DNA of 21,127 nt from DATKZH01 sp964475955 (GTDB lineage Bacteria; Planctomycetota; Planctomycetia; Pirellulales; Thermoguttaceae). The DNA lies in contig CAYYZY010000139.1 in NCBI GenBank assembly GCA_964475955.1, positions 1 through 21,127 on the forward strand, given 5' to 3'. This document shows positions 1 through 7,269 of the stretch, piece after piece; position 1 is the first letter of the stretch, and each line of letters opens with the position of its first letter. The position numbers and the translations under genes were made by a program. A model generated the notes under the pieces. That model did no database searches and had not been told where the DNA came from. It saw only the letters and a list, made by a program, of their open reading frames with translations.

Positions 1-15
1 GATTGGCAATCCGTC

Positions 16-915
16 CTACGGTGCCGCCTCTCCCGTGCCGGGGGTGGCTCCTTCGCCGAGCAGGTGCTTGCCGAACCAGGCGACCGTGGCGTCGGCCGTG
101 CGCCGGGCGTCGTCGCCGCGGAAGCCGTGGCCGGCCCCCTCGATCACCAGCACCTCGCACGGCACGCCGGCCTCGGCGAACTCGGCCTCGATCTTCTCGC
201 TGTGCGCAAGCGGCACGAGCTCGTCCTCGTCGCCGTGAACCAACAGCGTGGGCGGGTCATCCTCGGTCACGTGCAGGATCGGCGAGTAGTCGCCGGCCTT
301 TTCGGGCTCGAATTGCAGGGCGGGGTAGTCGTGCCAGTACTTCGAGTCCTCGGTGACCCACGGGCGCACGTCGGTCGGCGGGAAGTAGGCCACCACGGCC
401 GCCACCCGGTCGCTCGCGCGCAGCACCTCGTCCTTGGCCGACGGGTCGCCTTCATCCGAGGTGGTCCCCAGCATGAGCGAGAGGTGCCCGCCGGCGCTCC
501 AGCCGGTCACGCCCAACCGCTTGGGGTCGACCCCGAACCGATCGGCGTTCCGGCGGATGAAGCGGACGCTGCGGCGCACGTCTTCGACGATTTCGGGGAT
601 CACGTACTTCGGGCTGCTCCCGTGCCGCACGGCGAACACCGTGAAATCCCCATCCAGCAGGTACTTGAGAAAGCCCGCACTCTGCTCCGCCGGGTGCCAC
701 CGCGAGTACCAGCCGCCGCTGACCACGAACAACACGCCCGCCCCGTTGGGCTCCTCGGGCCGGAACACGTCCAACGTCAGCGCCATACCGTGCTTATGCC
801 CATAGACCACGTCGGCCGTAATCTCCACCCCCTCGGCCGCGTGGAGCGAGGAAGCGGCCAGGACGACGGCGGCCGTGACGGTAAGGGTGAGGGTGATTCT
901 TGTCATCCATTTCAT
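16..915 (-). CDS. Secreted alpha/beta hydrolase (esterase/lipase-like)
   Basis: A 299-residue alpha/beta hydrolase of the small esterase/dienelactone-hydrolase type, probably cleaving an ester on a carbohydrate or other small substrate outside the cytoplasm. Residues 1-26 form a signal peptide (charged MKWMTR, a hydrophobic run, then SLHA-A). The nucleophile elbow GWSAGG puts the catalytic Ser at about 140. The acid is probably Asp231 in GDEDELVP and the base His263 in GAGHGF, so the triad is complete. SGGW near 67-70 fits the oxyanion-hole loop. I chose the ATG at 915 because the signal peptide starts there; the frame stays open 11 codons upstream, to 948, with no signal-like sequence. It lies 126 bp downstream of a same-strand Gfo/Idh/MocA gene, with a palindromic element between them. 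Fold and catalysis are clear; the substrate is unknown. Confidence 0.88.
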   Translation of the reverse strand: MKWMTRITLTLTVTAAVVLAASSLHAAEGVEITADVVYGHKHGMALTLDVFRPEEPNGAGVLFVVSGGWYSRWHPAEQSAGFLKYLLDGDFTVFAVRHGSSPKYVIPEIVEDVRRSVRFIRRNADRFGVDPKRLGVTGWSAGGHLSLMLGTTSDEGDPSAKDEVLRASDRVAAVVAYFPPTDVRPWVTEDSKYWHDYPALQFEPEKAGDYSPILHVTEDDPPTLLVHGDEDELVPLAHSEKIEAEFAEAGVPCEVLVIEGAGHGFRGDDARRTADATVAWFGKHLLGEGATPGTGEAAP

Positions 916-970
916 GGGGGCGCCTCGGGGTGCGCGGGGAATCGGCAACGCCTGGGAATCGAGAATCGGA

Positions 971-1019
971 CGTGGGGCACGTCTCCGACGTGCCAGGCAC
1001 GGTGGAACGGTGCCCCACG
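971..1019. repeat. Palindromic intergenic element (outer 10-bp stem)
   Basis: CGTGGGGCAC at 971-980 pairs perfectly with GTGCCCCACG at 1010-1019. Between them are two overlapping, mutually exclusive perfect hairpins: CACGTC-TCC-GACGTG (978-992) and CGTGCC-A-GGCACG (989-1001). It lies between two same-strand genes and has no U-tract, so it is not a standard terminator. Its layout resembles the element at 4552-4624. Confidence 0.75.
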
Positions 1020-1041
1020 GGTCGTCGTCGCTCGCCCGACC

Positions 1042-2409
1042 CTACGTCTCCATCCACTTCCCCGGGATCGGGACGGGGTAGAAGCCGTTGGCGTCGGCGT
1101 GGAGGGGGGGTTCGGTGTCGTAGTCCATGTTGTCGATGTTCGGGCAGAACTGGAAGTCGGAGTTCATCATGTCGTCCCAGGTGATGATCTTGCCCGAGTG
1201 GCAGGCCGCCCGGCCCATCAGGTCGGCGATGTTTGAGAGGGCGGCGCGCTCGGCGTCGTTCTGCTTGCGGTCTTCGCGGATGGCGCTTAGGAGCGTGTTC
1301 CACTCGGCGTCCCAGGGGTTGTACTTTTCGTCGGGCGCTTCCCAGACGATGTTGTCGTCGGCGATGCGCTGGTCCTTGTAGATTCGGGCCGTGCCCTTGT
1401 GGGTTTGGCCGGAGAACTGGGCCGCGCACTTGGTGCCGTGGGCGTAGGTGGCGAACTCGCTGTGGCAGTGGCCGCCCAGCCAGCGCATGCCGAACAGCGC
1501 CTTGGTGCCGTCGGCGAACGTCCACTCGATCGACATCGAGTCGAAGTTCTGGCTGTGGTCCCGGCTGTTGGCGATCCGGCCGCCGATGCCGTGCGCCGCG
1601 ACCGGGTGTTCGCCCTTGATCCAGCAGATCTCGTCGATCTGGTGGATGTCCATCTCGGCGTACAGCCCCCCGGAGACCCAGAAGAACCGGGTGAAGTTGC
1701 GGATCTGCCAGAGCAGCTCGTCGTAGTCGGCCGGCTTCTTGCCCATGATGCCCACGTTGTGCATCCGGTAGCCGCGGATGAGCTGGATGTCGCCGATCTG
1801 GCCGTCGCGGAACCGCTCGATCAGCTCCTGGCGGTTGACGCTGTGCCGGCACTGCAACCCGGCCAGCACCTTGAGGTTCTTCTTCTCGGCTTCCCTCGCG
1901 ATGCGGATCAGGCGCCGCAGGCCGGGGGCGTCGGGCGCGAACGACTTCTCCATGAACACGTTCACGCCCTTTTCGACGGCGTACTCGAACTGCGTGGGCC
2001 GGAAGCCCGAATAGTTGGTCAGCATGGCCACGTCGTTCGGGCCGAGGCAGTCGATCGCCTTCTTGTAGGCGTCGAAGCCGACGAACTGGCGGTCCTTGGG
2101 GACGTCGACGCGGTCGCCGAACGCCCGGCTCAAGTACTTGTGGGTGATGGCGAGCTTGTCCTCGACGACGTCGGCCATGGCGACCAGCTTGACCGGGCCG
2201 TGCAGCGAGTTCATCGCGTTGCCCACCGCCCCGCGACCGCGACCGCCGCAGCCGATCAGGGCGAGCCGGATGGTGTTGTCTTCGCCCGCGTGCACCGGCG
2301 GCACGGCCATGCCGGCCAGCGCGGTCCCGGCGGCCACGGCCCCGCCCTGCGCCAGGAACCGGCGGCGCGACGATTTCTGATCTCGATGCGACTGGTCTTC
2401 TCGCTTCAT
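1042..2409 (-). CDS. Tat-exported Gfo/Idh/MocA family oxidoreductase
   Basis: A 455-residue NAD(P)-dependent sugar-type oxidoreductase. The N-terminus has a twin-arginine motif (SRRRFLAQGG, about 14-23) and a hydrophobic stretch ending at VHA-G, so export is likely. The Rossmann motif GCGGRGRG is at 53-60. The usual EKP motif reads EKS (154-156). DIHQID at 254-259 supplies the conserved catalytic-type His. The C-terminus (NGFYPVPIPG) is typical of the planctomycete Tat subfamily. The start has an AGAGGGAAG ribosome site at 2414-2422. The gene lies 100 bp downstream of the SDR gene, and a possible promoter overlaps the SDR stop codon, so it may be transcribed separately. The substrate is not predictable; oxidation at C3 of a glycoside is plausible for the family. 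Confidence 0.9.
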   Translation of the reverse strand: MKREDQSHRDQKSSRRRFLAQGGAVAAGTALAGMAVPPVHAGEDNTIRLALIGCGGRGRGAVGNAMNSLHGPVKLVAMADVVEDKLAITHKYLSRAFGDRVDVPKDRQFVGFDAYKKAIDCLGPNDVAMLTNYSGFRPTQFEYAVEKGVNVFMEKSFAPDAPGLRRLIRIAREAEKKNLKVLAGLQCRHSVNRQELIERFRDGQIGDIQLIRGYRMHNVGIMGKKPADYDELLWQIRNFTRFFWVSGGLYAEMDIHQIDEICWIKGEHPVAAHGIGGRIANSRDHSQNFDSMSIEWTFADGTKALFGMRWLGGHCHSEFATYAHGTKCAAQFSGQTHKGTARIYKDQRIADDNIVWEAPDEKYNPWDAEWNTLLSAIREDRKQNDAERAALSNIADLMGRAACHSGKIITWDDMMNSDFQFCPNIDNMDYDTEPPLHADANGFYPVPIPGKWMET

Positions 2410-2483
2410 GACACTTCCCTCTGCTTGCGAACCTGGGCGCCCCGTCTTCTCGCCTGAAACCGCTCCAGACCTCCCGTGGCCCT

Positions 2484-2513
2484 ATTCTCGGAAGGCCGCG
2501 CCGTGCGTGTCAA
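2484..2513 (-). promoter_or_regulatory. Candidate sigma70-like promoter for the 1042-2409 gene
   Basis: On the minus strand a perfect TTGACA (2513-2508) is followed after 18 bp by GAGAAT (2489-2484), which matches TATAAT at 4 of 6 bases. The -35 box overlaps the stop codon of the upstream SDR gene. A start near 2478 would leave a leader of about 70 nt. This rests on sequence match only. Confidence 0.35.
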
Positions 2514-4000
2514 TAGTCCACCCGGGACCCGCCGTCATCCGCCATCCACGCCGCCAGCTCCTCGACCGCCGCCCGGGCGATTCCCTTCAACATGCCGCGG
2601 AACACAAGCTGGTGCAGCGGGTAGAGGGAGTACCAGTAGGCCAGGCCGGGCAGGCCGACGGGGTCGAACATGGCCGTCTGCCGGATGTACGACTTGCCTT
2701 CCCGCTCGGTAACCTCGAACTCCAGCCAGGCGCGTCCCGGGAGGCGCATCTCGGCGGCGAGCAGGAGGCGCCGGTCGGGCTCGAACGCCTCGACGCGCCA
2801 GAAGTCGACGGCGTCGCCCACGCGCAGGTTGACCGGGTCGCGGCGGCCGCGCCGCAGCCCGACCCCGCCGACCAGCAGGTCGAGCCATCCGCGGACTTGC
2901 CACAGCCAGTTCGTTGAGTACCAGCCGGTTCGGCCGCCGATCCGCTGGATGGGGGCGAAGGCGGCGTCGGCGGGCAGGTCGACTTCCACCGCCCGCGAGT
3001 CGACGATGCGGCTGCCGAACCGCACGCCGCCCCACTTGGGCGGGTCGCCCGCCGATGAGAGGGCGTCGGACCACCGGGTTTCGGCCAGCCGGCGATCCTC
3101 GTTGACCAGGGCCCGGCGGATCGCGTCGGCCAGGCCGCGAGGGCGCACGGGGAACGCCTCCAGCGCCGCGCGATCGCGAACGAGGGTGGGGTTTCGCACG
3201 CCCTCGATCAGCTTCCGGCCGACGCGCGCATAGACGGGCGTCACCAGCCCCAGCCACAGGCTGGAAAGATGCGGCGTGAGCACGGGCACGGAGAGCATCA
3301 GGCGCCGCAATCCCCGTTGCCGCGCGTACTCGCGCATGATGTCGCCGTAGGAGACCTGGTCGGGCCCGCCGATCTCGAAGACCCGGCTGCCGCCTTCCTC
3401 CCAATCCAAGGCGGCCAGCAGGTAGTCCAGCACGTCTTCGACGGCGATGGGCTGGGCCGGGGTCGAGACCCAGCGCGGGCAGATCATCACGGGCAGCCTC
3501 TCGACCAGCGCCCGGATCAACTCGAACGACAGGCTGCCGGACCCGATGATGATCGACGCGCGGAACTCGATCACCTGGGCGCCGGACGTCCTGAGGACCT
3601 CGCCCACCTCCTGGCGGCTGCGCAAATGCGCCGAGAGCGGCTGGGCCGGGTCGCCGAGCCCGCCGAGGTAGACGATCCGCCGCACGCCGTTCTCGCGAGC
3701 CGCCGCCGCGAAGTTGGCCGCCGCCCTGCGGTCGCTCTCCTCGAAGTCGCCTCGGGCGCCCATGGAGTGGACGAGGTAGTAGGCCGTGTCGACGCCCGCC
3801 AGCGCGGCGGTCAAGGAGTCCGGATCGAGCACGTCGGCCCGGACGACTTCCGTCGCGCTCGACACTTGGCCCCGTAGGTTGTCCGGGCGCCGCGTGAGGC
3901 ACCGCAACGCCGTGCCGCGACCCTCTAGCATCGGCAGCAGGCGGCCGCCGATGTATCCCGTGCCGCCGGTCAGGCAGACGCGCGAGTCGGCGGTGCTCAT
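2510..4000 (-). CDS. SDR-family NAD(P)-binding protein with C-terminal DUF2867
   Basis: A 496-residue cytoplasmic protein with two parts. Residues 1 to about 300 form an atypical/extended short-chain dehydrogenase domain, with the dinucleotide motif TGGTGYIGG at 11-19 and YYLVHSMG near 75. The last 150 or so residues resemble DUF2867, a SRPBCC-like domain often fused to such SDRs (a DFWRVEAFEPDRRLLL-type segment, then WLEFEV). The frame is open upstream to 4306, but that extension overlaps the peroxiredoxin gene. The ATG at 4000 overlaps the peroxiredoxin stop as ATGA and begins right before the Rossmann strand, so I took it as the start. Translational coupling with the peroxiredoxin is likely. 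The reaction is unknown; the family is variously annotated as NmrA-like or epimerase-like. Confidence 0.87.
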   Translation of the reverse strand: MSTADSRVCLTGGTGYIGGRLLPMLEGRGTALRCLTRRPDNLRGQVSSATEVVRADVLDPDSLTAALAGVDTAYYLVHSMGARGDFEESDRRAAANFAAAARENGVRRIVYLGGLGDPAQPLSAHLRSRQEVGEVLRTSGAQVIEFRASIIIGSGSLSFELIRALVERLPVMICPRWVSTPAQPIAVEDVLDYLLAALDWEEGGSRVFEIGGPDQVSYGDIMREYARQRGLRRLMLSVPVLTPHLSSLWLGLVTPVYARVGRKLIEGVRNPTLVRDRAALEAFPVRPRGLADAIRRALVNEDRRLAETRWSDALSSAGDPPKWGGVRFGSRIVDSRAVEVDLPADAAFAPIQRIGGRTGWYSTNWLWQVRGWLDLLVGGVGLRRGRRDPVNLRVGDAVDFWRVEAFEPDRRLLLAAEMRLPGRAWLEFEVTEREGKSYIRQTAMFDPVGLPGLAYWYSLYPLHQLVFRGMLKGIARAAVEELAAWMADDGGSRVDY

Positions 4001-4458
4001 CCCTCGGATCCCCGAACGGCGTCGAGCGATTCCCGGACGTGCCGGGCGGCGTCGAGCTGCGAGCTGAACATGCGGCGCACGATTCCCTCCTTGTCGATCA
4101 CGTAGGTCACGCGGCCCGGCAGGAGCCCCATCGACTTCGGAACGCCGAACGCGCGGCGGGCCTTGCCGTCCTTGTCGGAGACCAGCACGAACGGGAGCCG
4201 GTGCTCGGAGGCAAACGCCTGATGCCGGGCCGCCGAGTCGCTGCTGATGCCGATGACGACGGCGCCCGCCTCGACGAAGTCCTCGTACGCGTCGCGAAAC
4301 GCGCACGCCTCCTTCGTGCAGACGGGCGACCCGTCCTTGGGGTAGAAAAACACGACCACGGCGTTCTTGCCGCGGTAGTCGGCCAGGGCAACCTGCTCGC
4401 CGCTATGGGTTTCGAGCGTCACCTCCGGCGCGGCGTCGCCTACGTCGATCTTGGTCAT
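3997..4458 (-). CDS. bcp: Peroxiredoxin of the BCP/PrxQ type
   Basis: A 153-residue thiol peroxidase that reduces hydrogen peroxide and organic hydroperoxides using thioredoxin-type donors, in the cytoplasm (no signal peptide). The active-site segment FYPKDGSPVCTKEACAFRD has the peroxidatic Cys47 and a second Cys52 five residues on, the CxxxxC pattern typical of two-Cys PrxQ. Length is normal for the family. The ATG at 4458 has a canonical GAGGTGA ribosome site at 4465-4471, six bases upstream. It is the first gene of a minus-strand run; its stop overlaps the SDR start by ATGA, so the two are probably cotranscribed. The gene faces the DUF1080 gene divergently across 481 bp. Confidence 0.95.
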   Translation of the reverse strand: MTKIDVGDAAPEVTLETHSGEQVALADYRGKNAVVVFFYPKDGSPVCTKEACAFRDAYEDFVEAGAVVIGISSDSAARHQAFASEHRLPFVLVSDKDGKARRAFGVPKSMGLLPGRVTYVIDKEGIVRRMFSSQLDAARHVRESLDAVRGSEG

Positions 4459-4551
4459 CGCCAGTCACCTCGGTTTCAGGTCGGATTTGCGTGATAGAGC
4501 CTTCTTTCGCCGGCTGCGCGTCCCGTGCGATTTTCTGGCGCGCGCCCCGCG

Positions 4552-4624
4552 CTGTAGGGAACGGTCTCTGTGCCGTTCCGGAACCCTCGCGAGGACGGAA
4601 CGCCGCGGAGGGCGTTCCCTACAG
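4552..4624. repeat. Three-hairpin palindromic element (12-bp outer stem)
   Basis: CTGTAGGGAACG (4552-4563) pairs perfectly with CGTTCCCTACAG (4613-4624). Inside or overlapping are GGAACGG/CCGTTCC (4558-4564/4573-4579), the perfect palindrome CCTCGCGAGG (4585-4594) and GGAACGCC/GGCGTTCC (4597-4604/4611-4618). The whole could fold as a cloverleaf-like cruciform. It has no ORF, so it looks like a non-autonomous REP/MITE-like element. Confidence 0.8.
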
Positions 4625-4879
4625 TTGGTGTCAGCCGGTCGCGCGCGGTCCTTTGGGCGGCGGCTCCCGTGTCTCCGTCAGCCTGGCGGTCCGACGGCCG
4701 TCACCCCCAGCCCAGGCTTTGATGGCAGTTTAGCGCAGAATCGCCGGGAGGCCAGGACGCCGCGGTCATTCCAAGCGACCGCCTGCGCGAATGCACGCTC
4801 GGGCGTGGCGGCACACCGTCCGCAAGGGGGGCACCGAGGCGCCGCGGCCGTCGGCTATGGCGACCGGCGGGTGCCCGAT

Positions 4880-4885
4880 TAGAAT
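4880..4885 (+). promoter_or_regulatory. Weak candidate -10 box upstream of the DUF1080 gene
   Basis: TAGAAT matches TATAAT at 5 of 6 bases and lies 54 bp before the ATG at 4940. No good -35 box is visible at 16-18 bp spacing, so the call rests on one hexamer and on its position. Confidence 0.25.
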
Positions 4886-4939
4886 GAGGGACATCGTGGA
4901 CGTACCCACCGGGGCCCAACATCGACCGAGGAGACTGCC

Positions 4940-5602
4940 ATGCGTTTCATGCTGCCCGCGCTTGGGTTGTGTGCCGCCGCCGTACTCGCCGCGCCGCTCG
5001 CGGGGACGGCCGCGGAGGCGGAGGACGGGTTCAAGCCGATGTTCAACGGCAAAGACCTCACCGGCTGGAAGACCACCGGCAACTGGGTGGTCGAGGAGGA
5101 CGGAGTCGTCACCCTGAAACCGCGGCCCGGGGAGAAAGGATGGCAGCGGTACGACGCCTACCTGACCACCGAGCGCAAGTACCGCGACTTCATTCTCGAC
5201 CTGGAGTTCAAGTTCGGCCCGGGGGGCAACTCCGGCGTGTTCCTTCGGGTGGACGACCCGAAGAGCCAGGTCGACACGGGCTTCGAGGTTCAAATCCTCG
5301 ACACGCACGGGAAGGAGAAGATCACCGCGCACGACTGCGGCGGCGTGATCGGCACGGCCGCGCCGTCGAGAAACATGGTCAAGCCGGCCGGCGAGTGGAA
5401 CCGCTACGTGATCACGTGCGTCGGCAACGACCTGAAGGTCGTGTTCAACGGCGAGAAGGTGATCGACCTCGACTTGAGCAAGTCGCGCCTGAAGGACCGG
5501 CCGAGGGAGGGCTACATCGGGTTTCAGGATGAAGCGAAGCGCGTCTGGTACCGCAACGTGCGGATCAAGGAAATACGCGGGCCGAAGACGGCCAACCGTT
5601 GA
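4940..5602 (+). CDS. Secreted DUF1080 protein (3-keto-disaccharide hydrolase family)
   Basis: A 220-residue secreted protein with a concanavalin-like jelly-roll fold. Family members are linked to cleavage of 3-keto-glycosides. Residues 1-28 are a signal peptide ending near TAAEA. Family signatures are FNGKDLTGW (35-43), GGNSGVFLR (96-103), GFEVQILD (114-121), AGEWNRYVI (150-158) and GYIGFQD (191-197). Length is normal for a single-domain member. The ATG has a GAGGAG ribosome site (4928-4933), six bases upstream. A Gfo/Idh/MocA oxidoreductase follows 109 bp later on the same strand. The pair fits a scheme in which an oxidoreductase makes or reduces the 3-keto sugar and DUF1080 cleaves the bond. 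The exact substrate cannot be read from sequence. Confidence 0.93.
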   Translation: MRFMLPALGLCAAAVLAAPLAGTAAEAEDGFKPMFNGKDLTGWKTTGNWVVEEDGVVTLKPRPGEKGWQRYDAYLTTERKYRDFILDLEFKFGPGGNSGVFLRVDDPKSQVDTGFEVQILDTHGKEKITAHDCGGVIGTAAPSRNMVKPAGEWNRYVITCVGNDLKVVFNGEKVIDLDLSKSRLKDRPREGYIGFQDEAKRVWYRNVRIKEIRGPKTANR

Positions 5603-5711
5603 CGCGGCCGAACCGCCGCAATAGAACCGGGACACTGCCCCAAATTCGCCGTTGGGCCGGCGCGCCGCCGGACCCTCGAAGGCCCCCTTTCCCCATCTTG
5701 GAGGACGTCGC

Positions 5712-6959
5712 ATGCACCGCTCCACCTCCCGCCGCCAGTTCCTCACGACCGCCTCGGCCGGCGCGGCCGCCCTGGGTATGACGACAACCAGTTACGCCCG
5801 CGTGATCGGGGCGAACGACCGGATCAACATCGGCGTGATCGGCTGCGGCCGGCGCGGGCGCGGCGCGCACATGCCGGGCGTGAACAACCACGCAGAGGCG
5901 ATGAACGTGCGCATCACGGCGGTCGCCGATCCGTGGAAGCCGAGCCGCGAGGCGGCGGCCGCGCTGACCGAGAAGTGGTACGGCGAGCCGGCCCGGCAGT
6001 TCGTCTCCTACCACGACCTGCTCGCGCTGGACGACCTAGACGCCGTGATGATCGCCTCCTGCGACCACCAGCACACCACGCACCTCGAGGCGACCGCCCG
6101 GGCCGGCAAGCACGTCTATTGCGAGAAGCCGCTGGCCATGGACCTGGAGAAGCTCAAAAGCGCGTGCGACGCCGTCAGCGCCGCGGGCGTGGTCTGCCAG
6201 ATCGGCACCCAGGTTCGCAGCTACCCGACAAGCACCGCCTGCCGCGAACTCTACCAGCAGGGCGTGCTCGGCAAGATCTCGCGGATCGAGCAGTGCCGCA
6301 ACAGCGCCCGGCCCTACTGGTATTCCCGCCTGGCCGACGCCAAGAAGGAGGAAGTCGATTGGAAGGAATTTCTCATGGACCGGCCGATGCGTCCGTTCCG
6401 GGCCGACCATTTCACGGGCTGGTACGGGGTGCGCGACTTTTCCGACGGCCCGATCCCCGGGCTGGCCAGCCACTTCGTCGACCTGATCCACTACATCACC
6501 GGGGCCAAGTTCCCCCACAGCGTGGTGGCGCAGGCGGGAGTCTTCACGTGGAAAGACTCCCACGAGTTCTCCTGCCCCGACCAGGTCGAGGCCACCTGGA
6601 TCTACCCGGAAGGGTTCATGGTCAACTACACCACCAACTTCGGCAACAGCAACGGCAATCGCATCCACTTCTACGGGCAGCACGGCACGCTCGACATGAC
6701 GCCCTGGACCCGCCCGAAGATCTCCGGCGCCGGGGCCATCGAGAAGGGGGAGCTTGGGGCCGAGAAGCCGGTCGAGCCGATCGAAACGCCCGACCATTTC
6801 CTCGACTGGCTTCAGTGCATACGCACGGGCGGGACGTGCCGCGCGCCGATCGAGGCGGGCTACCAGCACGCGGTCGCGGTGATCATGGCGGTCCGCGCCG
6901 GCGACACGGGCCGCCGGCAAGTGTACGATCCCCAGAAGCGGGAGATTCGCGAGGGGTGA
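5712..6959 (+). CDS. Tat-exported Gfo/Idh/MocA family oxidoreductase
   Basis: A 415-residue NAD(P)-dependent oxidoreductase. The N-terminus carries a twin-arginine signal (SRRQFLTTASAG, about 6-17). The Rossmann motif GCGRRGRG is at 44-51 and the conserved EKP at 138-140. A typical HFVDLIHY segment follows in the C-terminal alpha/beta domain. The ATG at 5712 has GGAGG at 5700-5704, seven bases upstream; an upstream ATG at 5652 lacks one and would put extra residues before the Tat motif. Its position behind the DUF1080 gene suggests a functional pair in 3-keto-glycoside metabolism. It is more canonical than the 1042-2409 paralogue, which has EKS. Family assignment is firm; the substrate is unknown. 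Confidence 0.94.
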   Translation: MHRSTSRRQFLTTASAGAAALGMTTTSYARVIGANDRINIGVIGCGRRGRGAHMPGVNNHAEAMNVRITAVADPWKPSREAAAALTEKWYGEPARQFVSYHDLLALDDLDAVMIASCDHQHTTHLEATARAGKHVYCEKPLAMDLEKLKSACDAVSAAGVVCQIGTQVRSYPTSTACRELYQQGVLGKISRIEQCRNSARPYWYSRLADAKKEEVDWKEFLMDRPMRPFRADHFTGWYGVRDFSDGPIPGLASHFVDLIHYITGAKFPHSVVAQAGVFTWKDSHEFSCPDQVEATWIYPEGFMVNYTTNFGNSNGNRIHFYGQHGTLDMTPWTRPKISGAGAIEKGELGAEKPVEPIETPDHFLDWLQCIRTGGTCRAPIEAGYQHAVAVIMAVRAGDTGRRQVYDPQKREIREG

Positions 6960-7269
6960 GTCGCCGCGCGATTGCCCCAGGCGGCGGCGCATCAACGGTT
7001 GGAGCAATGGTCGCTTTTCGCTCCGCGAAAAGGCGTTTGTTCGCCCCAGCGAACAACGACATTGGCAGCCCGGACGATCCTAAGGAGCTTGGCCCGCGGG
7101 AGTCGTGGCCGGTGACTCAAGTTCGTTGGCGAAACGGTCGGCGGTCACGAGTCAGGGCTTCGGAAAAACGGTTTGAAGTGAAACGCTGAACCCTGAATTC
7201 CCGAACCGCACCATCGATGCCGGCCAAGGGTCCGATGCTCCGCCGCGCGAGATCGTGGGACTTCCCGGA
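6960..7269. other. Convergent intergenic region, no gene seen
   Basis: This 310-bp gap separates the convergent Gfo/Idh/MocA and small secreted-protein genes. It holds the paired hairpins at 7010-7056. The rest (about 7060-7269) shows no supported gene, tRNA or U-tract terminator. Confidence 0.55.
7010..7056 (+). repeat. Double-hairpin element, copy A
   Basis: Two adjacent perfect hairpins: TTTTCGC-TCC-GCGAAAA (7015-7031) and TTGTTCGC-CCCA-GCGAACAA (7037-7056). Positions 7010-7030 match the reverse complement of 8046-8066 at 20 of 21 bases, so this is a dispersed element and not a simple terminator. No U-tract follows. Confidence 0.75.

Larger units (their letters stand above)
4459..4939. 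other. Divergent intergenic region, no gene seen
   Basis: This 481-bp gap lies between the divergent peroxiredoxin and DUF1080 genes and must hold promoters for both. It contains the three-hairpin palindrome at 4552-4624. The stretch 4625-4870 shows no convincing coding frame, tRNA or repeat. Open frames here are short and lack ribosome sites or recognisable protein sequence. Confidence 0.6.

Noticed and set aside
64..1236. Plus-strand 390-codon open frame
   Set aside because: It is antisense to the alpha/beta hydrolase and Gfo/Idh/MocA genes, has no recognisable domain and is an effect of high GC.
1399..2457. Plus-strand 352-codon open frame
   Set aside because: It mirrors the 1042-2409 oxidoreductase, which has clear family motifs; its own sequence is low-complexity and Val/Asp/Ala-rich.
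7010..7056. Bidirectional intrinsic terminator between convergent genes
   Set aside because: No U-tract on either strand, and a near-identical copy at 8046-8066 marks it as a dispersed repeat.
5933..7189. Plus-strand 418-codon open frame overlapping the second oxidoreductase
   Set aside because: It is out of frame with a clear Gfo/Idh/MocA protein and is Arg/Pro/Gly-rich with no family sequence.
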